A DNA stretch of 64,000 nucleotides, from assembly GCA_002336485.1 (NCBI GenBank), contig DDCZ01000060.1, positions 18,616-82,615 of the forward strand, read 5' to 3'. The notes beneath the pieces are model-generated. The model was not told where the DNA came from. It made no database searches and worked only from the letters and a program-made list of their open reading frames with translations. Positions 1 to 8,171 of this stretch are shown one piece after another; position 1 is the stretch's first letter, and each line of letters opens with the position of its first letter. Source of the DNA: Flavobacteriales bacterium UBA1993. Its GTDB lineage: Bacteria; Bacteroidota; Bacteroidia; Flavobacteriales_G; Salibacteraceae. The position numbers and the translations under genes were made by a program.

Positions 1-3
1 TAG

Positions 4-1026
4 ATGATGCGATATGGTGTCATATTGATTTTTGGGCTACTGATGTTCTGCTCTAGCCCTACGAAAGGACAAGACATTCACTTCAGCGAATTTTTCGCCA
101 CGCCGTTATTTACAAATCCTGCATTCGCCGGACACTTTGATGGAACGTATCGATTCACAGGAATTGTGCGTCGACAATGGTCATCTGTAAGCCCACAGCC
201 GTTTCAAACTTTTGGTGGCGGCGTGGATGTGCACAAACCATTCAATATGAAACGGGCTGGAATTGGGTTGCGCCTCAGCCACGACTATGCCGGCTTGAGT
301 AGCTGGACAAATACGTCCATCGCGGTCCCACTCTCCTTGAAATTCAGACTTGGCTCTGCTCAGAACACGACCTTAACCTTTGGCGTTCAACCGGAGTTTT
401 TTCAAATCAGCGTTGATTATTCCAAGTTGTCCTTTGGCGATCAGTTTATATCTGGTCGATATATGCCTGAAGTGCCTACACAACAGCCGTTTCACGGTCA
501 AACTTCAAACAAGATTAACTTCAGTGGTGGATTATACATTGAAAAACGCGCAAGTGAGCGAAAACGCATTGGCGCAGGCTTTTCCGTTTTTAATTTGACC
601 GAACCAGATGCAGGGATGAGTCCAGGTTCAGAATCTAGGTTGCCACGCAGAATGAACTGGCATGTGTTCAGTGCATTTCAGCTGGGCTCTTCCAACTTCG
701 ACCTCATGCCTGCAGGTCAGTATCAATTTCAAGGTGAGCATGATGAATTGTTGATTGGAACGGCATTTCGATATCATCTTTCAACAGAAGCATTGAATAA
801 ACGCAGCGTACAGATTGGAATGTGGGGTCGAACAAGGGAAGCTGCATACCTATCTGTTGGGTTCACCAAAAACAACTTGTTTATGGGAGCGAGTTATGAC
901 TTCAACCTGAACGGATTGCGTGTTGCGAGCGAATACTTGGGAGGATGGGAATGGAGTATTATCTACACCATATCAACGGTACGCGAGAAAACAAAGCGTC
1001 AACGACAATGCCCCGATTTCATATAG
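4..1026 (+). CDS. PorP/SprF family outer-membrane protein
   Basis: Predicted outer-membrane beta-barrel protein of the PorP/SprF family, which in Bacteroidota accompanies type IX secretion and the surface anchoring of large secreted adhesins. Residues 1-22 form a signal peptide (hydrophobic ILIFGLLMF, cleavage near KGQ|DIHF). The mature start, DIHFSEFFATPLFTNPAFAG, is the family hallmark, and the rest is rich in alternating beta-strand patterns typical of a barrel. At 340 residues it has the usual family length. Two adjacent ATG codons (4 and 7) could start it. A TAG at 1-3 directly before the ATG could be the stop of an upstream gene outside the window. The PD40-OmpA gene follows 1 base after the stop, which is the usual PorP-OmpA pair. 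Family membership is confident; which secreted partner it serves is unknown. Confidence 0.92.
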   Translation: MMRYGVILIFGLLMFCSSPTKGQDIHFSEFFATPLFTNPAFAGHFDGTYRFTGIVRRQWSSVSPQPFQTFGGGVDVHKPFNMKRAGIGLRLSHDYAGLSSWTNTSIAVPLSLKFRLGSAQNTTLTFGVQPEFFQISVDYSKLSFGDQFISGRYMPEVPTQQPFHGQTSNKINFSGGLYIEKRASERKRIGAGFSVFNLTEPDAGMSPGSESRLPRRMNWHVFSAFQLGSSNFDLMPAGQYQFQGEHDELLIGTAFRYHLSTEALNKRSVQIGMWGRTREAAYLSVGFTKNNLFMGASYDFNLNGLRVASEYLGGWEWSIIYTISTVREKTKRQRQCPDFI

Positions 1027-1027
1027 C

Positions 1028-3037
1028 GTGAAGTATGTTTTTTGCCTCATATCGCTACTTTTTGTCGGCCAGCTTTTCGCCCAAAGCCCAGAGCAATATA
1101 TTGCTCGCGGCGACAAGGAGTTGTATGATGGATTCCCAGAATCGGCTTTGTTTTATTACAAGCTAGCCCTGCATCTAGACACCCACTTTGTCGAGGCTAA
1201 TTTCAAAACTGGAGAGGCGTATCGCGCTCAACGAAATTATAGACGAGCCGCTAAATTTTATAGCGCGACGGCAGACCTTGACGACCAAGACGAATTCCCA
1301 GAGGCGCTTTACTGGCTTGGGTTGATGCAAAAACAACAAGGCAAGTACAAGGAAGCGAAACGGAGCTTTCAGGCATTTCTCGCAGTATATCGACTTCGAG
1401 ATGAATTTTATCGTGGCGCCCGAGACGAAGAAATAAGCTGCGATTGGGCCATTGATCATGAAAGCGACGAACCCGTGTTCAAGGTCTTAGATCCCGACAC
1501 CGGTTTGAACACGATCCACTCAGAAATGAGTCCGTTTTTGGTAGACTCAAATACCTTGTATTTCGCAACGATGCGTTATGAAAGTGACGTGGTGAAAAAG
1601 AGCAAACCCGTTTACGTGGAAATGAAGAAGGCAGTCAAGGATTCGAATGCGTGGAGCTTGGTTGATCTAGACCTGCCTATTTCCGATAAGGAATCGCACG
1701 TAGCAAATGGCAGTTTCAGTGCAGACTCCACGCGGTTTTATTTTTCAAAATGTGCAGATGCCTCGAGCTGTAGTATTTATAAAATTGAGAAGTCGGGTGA
1801 TTTATGGTCTGAACCCACAAAACTTGGCAGCCCAGTAAACGATGGCAGTGGATCAAACACCCAACCGATGATCGCTTCTTTTGGGGAGAAGGAATATCTG
1901 TATTTCGCATCGGATAGGCCCAGCGGAAAGGGCGGATATGACATTTGGTATGTCGAGGTCAAGAATGGAGAGATATTACCGAGAATTCGAAATATGGGCA
2001 CTCGGATCAACACGAAGGGGAATGAGATCACGCCTTGGTTTGATACCAGAGACACTATGTTCTACTTCAGTTCGAACAGACAAAGCGGCTTTGGAGGCTA
2101 CGATATTTTTAAGAGCAAAGGAGAGCCCGGAAAGTTGAATCTTGTCGAAAATGCTGGGACTGACTTAAACGGACCTGCTGATGATTACTACTTCACATTC
2201 AATTCCTTAGATAGTTTGGGATACTTCGCGTCCAACCGCATCTCGGGCACGCGAACATCAGGTAACGAGACGTGCTGCAATGATCTTTACAAGGTCCAAC
2301 TTGTTCCAATCATAGACTCACTTCCACCTCCAGTTGACAGTGCAGACAGCGCACAGATAGACACACTCTTGGCTGGCTTAGATAGCAGTTCTGTGAGCGT
2401 CTACGACAAAGACACATTTGTGATTCCCGAGACGATCGAAGATGTTCAGGATCTTTTACCAATAAGTCTGTACTTCCATAACGACAGGCCCGATCCGCGA
2501 ACGATGGCCACAACTACTCAATTGACATATGCTGAAACTGTTGATGAATACCTCTCGCTCCAGGCAGAATACCTCAACGAGATTTCGAAGAGCGATTTAG
2601 TGGACTCGCTAAAAAACCCAATGTATGATCAAACCAAACGGTTCTTTGCAACGGATCTCACGGGTAGCCTTGATCGCATTAACGCGGCATTGAATGTACT
2701 CTTGAACGAACTCGAATCGGGCGCCGAATTGACCATTGCTGTAAAGGGATATGCGAGCCCTTTGGCCAATAGCGATTACAACCTGAACCTAACTTATCGT
2801 AGAATTGATGCGATGGAAAATTTCATACGAGCCTATTCAGGTGGTGGATTTGTGCCATACCTCGAGAACAACGCTGACAATGGAGGAAGGCTCACAATTG
2901 AGAAAATCCCATACGGGGAATCAAAAGCGAAAAATGATATTTCCGATTCTGGAAACGACAGACTCCGGGCCATCTATAGTCCATCTGCGGCGCAAGAGCG
3001 GCGCATCGAAATATTGAGAGTCGAATCGGACAAATAG
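1028..3037 (+). CDS. TPR-PD40-OmpA family envelope protein
   Basis: Periplasmic/outer-membrane protein expected to tie the partner barrel to peptidoglycan. I place the start at the GTG at 1028, because it gives a clean signal peptide (VKYVFCLISLLFVGQLFAQS) one base after the preceding stop; longer in-frame starts run through the upstream gene. Order of parts: signal peptide, TPR-like helices (about 20-150), PD40/WD40-like propeller repeats (about 155-460, repeated motifs such as YFASDRPSGKGGYDIW and YFSSNRQSGFGGYDIF), a Pro/Asp linker, and a C-terminal OmpA-like domain from about 560 with VKGYASPLANSDYN and NLTYRRI, the positions that normally bind diaminopimelate. Length 669 residues. The pairing with PorP/SprF supports a role in T9SS-linked surface structures; the exact role is inferred. 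Confidence 0.9.
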   Translation: MKYVFCLISLLFVGQLFAQSPEQYIARGDKELYDGFPESALFYYKLALHLDTHFVEANFKTGEAYRAQRNYRRAAKFYSATADLDDQDEFPEALYWLGLMQKQQGKYKEAKRSFQAFLAVYRLRDEFYRGARDEEISCDWAIDHESDEPVFKVLDPDTGLNTIHSEMSPFLVDSNTLYFATMRYESDVVKKSKPVYVEMKKAVKDSNAWSLVDLDLPISDKESHVANGSFSADSTRFYFSKCADASSCSIYKIEKSGDLWSEPTKLGSPVNDGSGSNTQPMIASFGEKEYLYFASDRPSGKGGYDIWYVEVKNGEILPRIRNMGTRINTKGNEITPWFDTRDTMFYFSSNRQSGFGGYDIFKSKGEPGKLNLVENAGTDLNGPADDYYFTFNSLDSLGYFASNRISGTRTSGNETCCNDLYKVQLVPIIDSLPPPVDSADSAQIDTLLAGLDSSSVSVYDKDTFVIPETIEDVQDLLPISLYFHNDRPDPRTMATTTQLTYAETVDEYLSLQAEYLNEISKSDLVDSLKNPMYDQTKRFFATDLTGSLDRINAALNVLLNELESGAELTIAVKGYASPLANSDYNLNLTYRRIDAMENFIRAYSGGGFVPYLENNADNGGRLTIEKIPYGESKAKNDISDSGNDRLRAIYSPSAAQERRIEILRVESDK

Positions 3038-3148
3038 AACTCGACGCAAAACACTTTATCCAAGAGGAGCACCCCGAAAAACTTAGTTCCATGATTTCGG
3101 AATTTGTCAAAAGATTAAGCCTCATCTTTGGCGAGCAAAATTTGACTA

Positions 3149-4303
3149 TTGAAATTAATCGCTAAAACCCTTTTCGGGCTTGAAACTTTACTAGAACAGG
3201 AGCTTAAAGAACTAGGCGCATCTAAAATTAATGTCCTGAACAGGGCCATTGAGTTTGAGAGCGATCTTGAAACGTTGTACAGAATAGCTATAGAGTCGCG
3301 TGTTGCATTGAGAGTCCTCCTACCATTTGCTAATTATAAAGCACGAGGTGAAGATGATTTTTACAAAAAAGCACAACGCATTGATTGGTCTCAATACCTC
3401 ACAAATGATAAAACCTTTGCCATTAACAGTACGACGCATGGCGAACAGTTTACGCACTCTCAATACGCTGGCCTAAAGCTAAAAGATGCCATTGTTGATC
3501 AATTTCGGGAAAAGACGGGCGCTCGGCCTTCCGTAAACACTTCTTCGCCAGACGTTCTGATCAACTTGCACATTTCAAACATCGAAGTCTCTATTTCACT
3601 AGACGCCACGGGCGAACCGCTGAATAAACGAGGCTATAGGATGGAGACGAATGAAGCACCAATCAATGAAATTTTGGCTGCGGCTATGATTCAACTTTCA
3701 GGTTGGGATGGCATTACTCCCTTCCTTGATCCGATGACGGGTTCCGGCACCATTGCCATCGAGGCAGCCATGAAAGCACGCAATATTGCTCCTGGTCTCA
3801 ACAGAACGTTCGCATTTCAAAAATGGTCTGATTATGATCCTCAGCTTTTTGAAAAAGTAAAGGCAGAGGCTCAAGCTAAAGTCACGACTTCAGATGTAGA
3901 GATTGTCGCCAGAGATTTCAATATGGGCTGCTTGGGTATCGCCCGAAGAAATGCCGTTAGAGCTGGAGTTGAAGACATGATCATTTTTGATTGCGTCGAT
4001 TTCATGAAGTCGGATCCGATCGCAGATTCAGCAATGATCATCATGAACCCACCTTATGGAGAACGATTAGACGAGAAGATTGACCTCGGCCAATTGTATC
4101 ATGATATTGGTTTTCGCCTAAAACACTCATACCCAACGCACAAAGTTTGGGTGATCACATCCAATTTAGACGCGATGAAACGGCTAGGACTAAAGCCTGA
4201 CACAAGAGTGAAGCTTTACAATGGTTCCTTGGAATGTCGATTTAATGAATATACCCTCTTCAAAGGAAAGCGCATCGATCAGCTTAAAAATGCGGAGAAT
4301 TAG
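3149..4303 (+). CDS. THUMP-domain class I RNA methyltransferase (RlmL/YpsC-like)
   Basis: SAM-dependent N2-guanine methyltransferase of the RlmL N-terminal/YpsC family, expected to modify 23S rRNA in the cytosol. The N-terminal part (about 1-160) matches the ferredoxin-like plus THUMP RNA-binding module (KLIAKTLFGLETLLEQEL). The C-terminal Rossmann domain has the SAM-binding motif DPMTGSGTIAIEAA near residue 193 and the catalytic NPPYGERL motif near 300. Length 384 residues, normal for the stand-alone form lacking the RlmK half. The only reasonable start is a TTG; it gives the family's usual first residues. It is preceded by 111 bases without a gene. The precise target base is inferred from the family. 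Confidence 0.88.
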   Translation: MKLIAKTLFGLETLLEQELKELGASKINVLNRAIEFESDLETLYRIAIESRVALRVLLPFANYKARGEDDFYKKAQRIDWSQYLTNDKTFAINSTTHGEQFTHSQYAGLKLKDAIVDQFREKTGARPSVNTSSPDVLINLHISNIEVSISLDATGEPLNKRGYRMETNEAPINEILAAAMIQLSGWDGITPFLDPMTGSGTIAIEAAMKARNIAPGLNRTFAFQKWSDYDPQLFEKVKAEAQAKVTTSDVEIVARDFNMGCLGIARRNAVRAGVEDMIIFDCVDFMKSDPIADSAMIIMNPPYGERLDEKIDLGQLYHDIGFRLKHSYPTHKVWVITSNLDAMKRLGLKPDTRVKLYNGSLECRFNEYTLFKGKRIDQLKNAEN

Positions 4304-4345
4304 TCCATCGAGATAACAATTTTCAGAAGAGACCGTTGAAATTCA

Positions 4346-4855
4346 ATGCGCCCTTTGAAACTCATAAAACGTACCCTTCTTATTTCCATTTTAGTGTGGG
4401 CAATTTTCCCGCAGAACCTGCATATGCCAGTTGAAAACGCGGATTCATCTAGCTATAATCAGGCTTCGTTTTGGTATTACCCATGGGGGAAATCAGTCAC
4501 ACATAAGGGAGTAGACATTTTTGCGGCGAAAGGAACAACCATTCGTTCTTCAGTACCGGGCATGGTTGTTTACACTGGCCTGCTTCCAAACGGTGGTAAT
4601 GTAGCCTTGGTGATCGGACCAAGGTGGCGCCTTCATTATTATGCTCATTTGAATACAACTTCCGTCGAGCCACTTCAATTTGTTTCAAATCAGAGCGTGA
4701 TCGGTACTGTAGGCGACAGCGGTAACGCAAAGGGAAAACCAGCGCACCTGCACTACTCTATCCTTACGTTAATTCCGTATCCATGGCGCATTGATGGCGA
4801 CAGACAAGGATGGAAGAAAATGTTCTATTTAAACCCGATTGATTACTTCGACTAG
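4346..4855 (+). CDS. M23 family metallopeptidase (LytM-like)
   Basis: Small secreted or membrane-anchored zinc endopeptidase expected to cut peptidoglycan cross-bridges or stems. An N-terminal hydrophobic segment (about 8-22, KRTLLISILVWAIF) acts as signal or anchor. The catalytic domain is complete: H53 and D57 in HKGVDIF, and H134/H136 in AHLHY, the HxxxD and HxH zinc/catalytic motifs. GDSGNAKGKPAHLH is the family's usual approach to the second motif. At 169 residues it is a minimal enzyme with no coiled coil or LysM domain, so it is likely catalytically active. Its TAG stop shares the palindrome CTAG with the stop of the convergent MoxR gene, overlapping by 4 bases. Confidence 0.9.
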   Translation: MRPLKLIKRTLLISILVWAIFPQNLHMPVENADSSSYNQASFWYYPWGKSVTHKGVDIFAAKGTTIRSSVPGMVVYTGLLPNGGNVALVIGPRWRLHYYAHLNTTSVEPLQFVSNQSVIGTVGDSGNAKGKPAHLHYSILTLIPYPWRIDGDRQGWKKMFYLNPIDYFD

Positions 4856-5835
4856 GCGCTTGCAGCGGCCTGCATCAACTCTTCAATGATTTTTTCACTG
4901 GTAATTCCATCGGCCTCGGCTTTGTAATTTCTTACGATGCGGTGACGCAAAACATTCGTGGCAACCGCCTGCACATCTTCTCTATCTGGTGTATACTTTC
5001 CATTCATCAAGGCGTGGCACTTGGCTCCTATAACCAAGTATTGGCTTGCTCTTGGTCCAGCACCCCAATTGATAAAATCATTGGTAATGCTTGGGGCAAA
5101 CTTATGTCCCGGTCGGGTCGCGTTTGCCAACTTCACAGCATAATCAATAACGCCATCCGGCACGGGGACTTGGCGCACTAAATTTTGGAAAAATAATATC
5201 TCATCGGAGGCCATAATGCTCTTTACAGAAGCACTCTTATTTGAGGTTGTAGACTTAACTATGCTCACCTCTTCTTCAAAGGATGGATAGTCAACCCAAA
5301 CATTAAACATAAAACGATCGAGTTGTGCTTCGGGCAATGGATAGGTTCCTTCCTGCTCGATTGGGTTTTGCGTTGCCAAAACGAAAAATGGAGCCTCTAG
5401 TGGGTAACGCTTGCCGGCAGCTGTGACAATTCGTTCTTGCATTGCTTCTAGCAGGGCGCTTTGTGTTTTTGGCGGTGTTCGGTTTATTTCATCGGCAAGC
5501 ACGATGTTGGCAAATACTGGTCCTTTCACGAATTTGAAGTTTCGCTGATCATCCAAAATCTCTGCTCCAACAATATCCGATGGCATTAAATCGGGTGTAA
5601 ACTGAATTCGACTGAATGAAAGACCAAGCGCCTCTGAAATTGTGTTTACCAATAGTGTTTTCGCTAATCCAGGTACTCCTACCAGAAGGCAGTGGCCATT
5701 GCTGAAAATCGATGTTAGAACGGCATCAACAACAACGTCTTGACCAACAATAACCTTTGATATCTCCTTCTTTAAATCTCGAACGCGTACACCAAAATCA
5801 TCCGCCGCCTCAACCTCATCTTTGTAGTCCTTCAT
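4852..5835 (-). CDS. MoxR family AAA+ ATPase (stand-alone)
   Basis: MoxR-type AAA+ ATPase, a chaperone-like ATPase family that often activates VWA-domain proteins. From the chosen ATG (start at 5835, MKDYKDE) the Walker A is GVPGLAKT at 53-60, Walker B is VLADEINR, and the conserved QNPIEQEGTYPLPEAQLDRF (sensor/arginine-finger region) is present. Length 327 residues. A longer reading frame to 5874 exists, but the extra residues do not look like the family. Unlike the second MoxR at 31.3 kb it has no VWA or DUF58 gene beside it; its neighbours are a convergent peptidase and a divergent DUF1223 gene. Its partner cannot be inferred from context. Confidence 0.9.
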   Translation of the reverse strand: MKDYKDEVEAADDFGVRVRDLKKEISKVIVGQDVVVDAVLTSIFSNGHCLLVGVPGLAKTLLVNTISEALGLSFSRIQFTPDLMPSDIVGAEILDDQRNFKFVKGPVFANIVLADEINRTPPKTQSALLEAMQERIVTAAGKRYPLEAPFFVLATQNPIEQEGTYPLPEAQLDRFMFNVWVDYPSFEEEVSIVKSTTSNKSASVKSIMASDEILFFQNLVRQVPVPDGVIDYAVKLANATRPGHKFAPSITNDFINWGAGPRASQYLVIGAKCHALMNGKYTPDREDVQAVATNVLRHRIVRNYKAEADGITSEKIIEELMQAAASA

Positions 5836-5844
5836 ATTGCTTCT

Positions 5845-5856
5845 CGTCAATTGACG
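5845..5856. promoter_or_regulatory. 12-bp perfect palindrome in divergent promoter region
   Basis: CGTCAATTGACG is a perfect palindrome lying 10 bases upstream of the MoxR start codon, in the 100-base divergent gap between MoxR and the DUF1223 gene. It could be an operator for a dimeric repressor. A 12-bp palindrome is expected by chance several times in 64 kb, so the position is the main support. Confidence 0.25.
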
Positions 5857-5935
5857 GTAAAAATAACAAAGCACTCTTTTCAGTCTTTGCCATTAAGTTT
5901 TATTCTGTTTGATTTCGCGATTGTACATTAGTCGA

Positions 5936-6715
5936 ATGAGGCAAATTCTTGGATTTTTCATTCTCGTAACCTTGATTGGCTGCACTGAAACAAATACAGA
6001 AGGTCAGTCTTTAATTGTCGCGGCCGCTCAAACAGGTCAAGAAGCCGAACCGTTTGTAATCTTAGAATTATTCACGTCTGAGGGATGCTCTGATTGTCCT
6101 GACGCTGAGCGCTACCTTAACGAGATCGCTCTAAAATCTTGGGCAGATAGAGATTATATATATGCGCTTAGCTTTCATGTTGATTATTGGAACAAACTAG
6201 GTTGGCAGGACATATTCAGTAAAAGGTCATTTTCAGACAGACAGCGCGGCTACAGAAGCAGCCTAGGAAATGAAGTGATCTATACTCCGCAACTCATCAT
6301 AAACGGTCAGCAAGACTATGTAGGCACAGATAGGGATAAGATTCAACCTGCAATTGACATGGCACTTCAGAATAAACCTAAGGTCTACTTCACAATTACG
6401 CCAAACGAAGATTGGTCCAGCGTACAAATCGATCCAATATCGATTTCGGAAAATATGGGTGCGGAGGCATATGACATTCACCTGGCAATAGTAGAACGAG
6501 GTCTCAGCACGGACGTTTTACGAGGTGAGAATGAAGGAGAGAAACTCGATCATGAGAATATTGTGAGAGATTTTCAATCTCAAAAATGGGATTCGACATT
6601 AATGAAAATTGATCTCTCCCATGATAACGAGCTAACCGAAAAATTCAGCCTAATCGCATTTATTCAAAACCCGGATACAAAGGAGATTGTTGGCGCCAAT
6701 ATTTGGAACTACTAA
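5936..6715 (+). CDS. DUF1223 thioredoxin-like lipoprotein
   Basis: Predicted lipoprotein of the DUF1223 family, which has a thioredoxin-like fold and unknown function. I start at the ATG at 5936: it gives a lipoprotein signal, MRQILGFFILVTLIGC, with lipobox LIGC. The mature part carries the family motif LELFTSEGCSDCPDAE (CxxC near residues 52-55), then FHVDYWNKLGWQD and YTPQLIINGQ, all typical of DUF1223. Length 259 residues. The CxxC motif suggests a redox role in the cell envelope, but no activity is established for the family. Its TAA stop directly abuts the stop of the convergent lipoprotein gene. Confidence 0.88.
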   Translation: MRQILGFFILVTLIGCTETNTEGQSLIVAAAQTGQEAEPFVILELFTSEGCSDCPDAERYLNEIALKSWADRDYIYALSFHVDYWNKLGWQDIFSKRSFSDRQRGYRSSLGNEVIYTPQLIINGQQDYVGTDRDKIQPAIDMALQNKPKVYFTITPNEDWSSVQIDPISISENMGAEAYDIHLAIVERGLSTDVLRGENEGEKLDHENIVRDFQSQKWDSTLMKIDLSHDNELTEKFSLIAFIQNPDTKEIVGANIWNY

Positions 6716-7405
6716 TCAAATGACCCCTGCAATGGCAAAGGCAACAATGATTCCGATAAATATGGTGAAGAATATTCCAAGACCAAGAGCTATCTGACCC
6801 AGAATCTTTGCAATGCGGCCTAACCGCTCGCCTGCCCCACCGTTAATCATTGCCTTTTTTGCCAGCAAAATTGCCACAATAGCAAACGCAATATTCAAAA
6901 GCGGAACCTGAACAAAAACGAGTAGGGCCAGTATGGATACGATGAGCGCGGCAATTCCATAATCTTTTCCTAAATCCTCAGGCTCTTCAAAGGTTGGTTT
7001 TCCAAACTGCCTTTGAATCGCGGCTTTCGATGTCTCTTGATATTCTGAAATCCGAGAAACAACACGCAAAAACTTTGGATTTGACTTCTCTAAAATGGTT
7101 TTGACTGAGTCAGTTAGCTGTATCCGTCGTTCCGACTTCTTGGAAATTTCATTTCGCGTGGTATCAGCTGTTTTTTCTCGAAGTCCGTTCGAAACCTCGC
7201 GATAATCTGGCTTCAAAATAATGGAGTCTCTCGCGGCGAGTTCGCGTGACTCATGGCGCCAGTGTTTCGCACTTATGTGTAATCCCTTCCTGTATACTCG
7301 TTTTTGGATTGGACTATTCGACACAACGTCGCTATTTGTTCCGCATGATTGTAGAACCAGCGAAAGGAGAACGAGTGCGAAGCTCAAGACTTTGATCCTT
7401 GGCAT
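6716..7405 (-). CDS. Small lipoprotein with two C-terminal membrane helices, paralogue A
   Basis: Function unknown. The ATG at 7405 gives a lipoprotein signal peptide (MPRIKVLSFALVLLSLVLQSC, lipobox LQSC). Soon after the lipid-modified Cys comes SPIQKRVYRKGLH, a basic motif shared with the next gene upstream. A charged, probably disordered middle follows, and then two long hydrophobic segments (about 150-180 and 200-229) separated by a basic Gly-rich loop, resembling DUF4190-type small membrane proteins. Length 229 residues. Having both a lipoprotein signal and membrane helices is odd: the protein could bridge inner-membrane leaflets with its middle in the periplasm. It sits 25 bases downstream of its paralogue, so the two are likely co-transcribed. 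Confidence 0.75.
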   Translation of the reverse strand: MPRIKVLSFALVLLSLVLQSCGTNSDVVSNSPIQKRVYRKGLHISAKHWRHESRELAARDSIILKPDYREVSNGLREKTADTTRNEISKKSERRIQLTDSVKTILEKSNPKFLRVVSRISEYQETSKAAIQRQFGKPTFEEPEDLGKDYGIAALIVSILALLVFVQVPLLNIAFAIVAILLAKKAMINGGAGERLGRIAKILGQIALGLGIFFTIFIGIIVAFAIAGVI

Positions 7406-7430
7406 GATATGTCCACTCCAACTCAATGTG

Positions 7431-8087
7431 TTAGATGAATATAAACCCAATAATAAAGAGAACATAAGCGATTAGAAATAAGAGGAAAAGCAAACCCAAT
7501 ATGAGCAACACAATATTGCCAATCAGTCCAATTGTGGAAGCGTCTGAAACACCTACGTTTCTTCGAGATTTTAGGGCGAAAAATATTCCTAGGCCGGCGG
7601 ACACTAAAACCAACGGTGGAAACAGCCCTATCAAAAGAATCGATACCCCCATCATGATCAATGAGATGAGCGCGAATTGATCATCGCCTTCGTCCATACC
7701 GCTCGATAGGCTCCTTATTTTTTGTTTCGGAAATGAAATTACCTTGTCGCTGGTGTCATCCAATTTCCGATTAGCAATCACATTTTTGACTCGGGTAAAA
7801 TTCTTAGTCCTTCGTGTTGAATCATTCAGGTTTGCTTTATCCAATGCAAAGACCTTCGGCTCCAAAATCGGTCGAGTTTCTGATTGGTCTACCTCCCTCT
7901 TCGATGTATCTGGTTCTCTAATTGAAAATTCAGAGGCAGTCAGATGCTTGCTGCGATTGGGAAAATGAAACCCCTTTCTATACTTCCGTTTTTGTATAGA
8001 GTGCGAACTAAATGAGTCATTAGAAGAGCTACACCCGGTCAGGATCAACACAACAACCAGTACGAAAAAGGAAACCAATCTGTTCAT
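7431..8087 (-). CDS. Small lipoprotein with two C-terminal membrane helices, paralogue B
   Basis: Function unknown. Starts MNRLVSFFVLVVVLILTGC (lipobox LTGC) followed by HSIQKRKYRKGFH, near-identical to the motif in the downstream paralogue. The IQKRKY-type motif recurs in Bacteroidota lipoproteins of unknown role. A polar middle of about 100 residues precedes two hydrophobic helices at about 140-170 and 185-218. Length 218 residues. The two genes share layout but little sequence outside the motif and the helices, so the duplication is old. Transcription probably starts here and runs into paralogue A. Confidence 0.75.
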   Translation of the reverse strand: MNRLVSFFVLVVVLILTGCSSSNDSFSSHSIQKRKYRKGFHFPNRSKHLTASEFSIREPDTSKREVDQSETRPILEPKVFALDKANLNDSTRRTKNFTRVKNVIANRKLDDTSDKVISFPKQKIRSLSSGMDEGDDQFALISLIMMGVSILLIGLFPPLVLVSAGLGIFFALKSRRNVGVSDASTIGLIGNIVLLILGLLFLLFLIAYVLFIIGFIFI

Positions 8088-8125
8088 ATCAGCGTCAATA
8101 TCCGTTTTTTCTCACAAATTCGAGC

Positions 8126-8154
8126 AAAAAAAAAGGCCCCGATTGGGGCCTTTT
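8126..8154 (-). terminator. Rho-independent terminator of htpG
   Basis: Perfect 10-bp inverted repeat AAAAGGCCCC / GGGGCCTTTT around a 4-base loop, with a run of nine A on the plus strand (8126-8134), that is, a T tract on the minus strand. It lies 18 bases past the htpG stop codon, in the correct orientation. Confidence 0.85.
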
Positions 8155-8171
8155 CCTTTAACCAACCGAGG

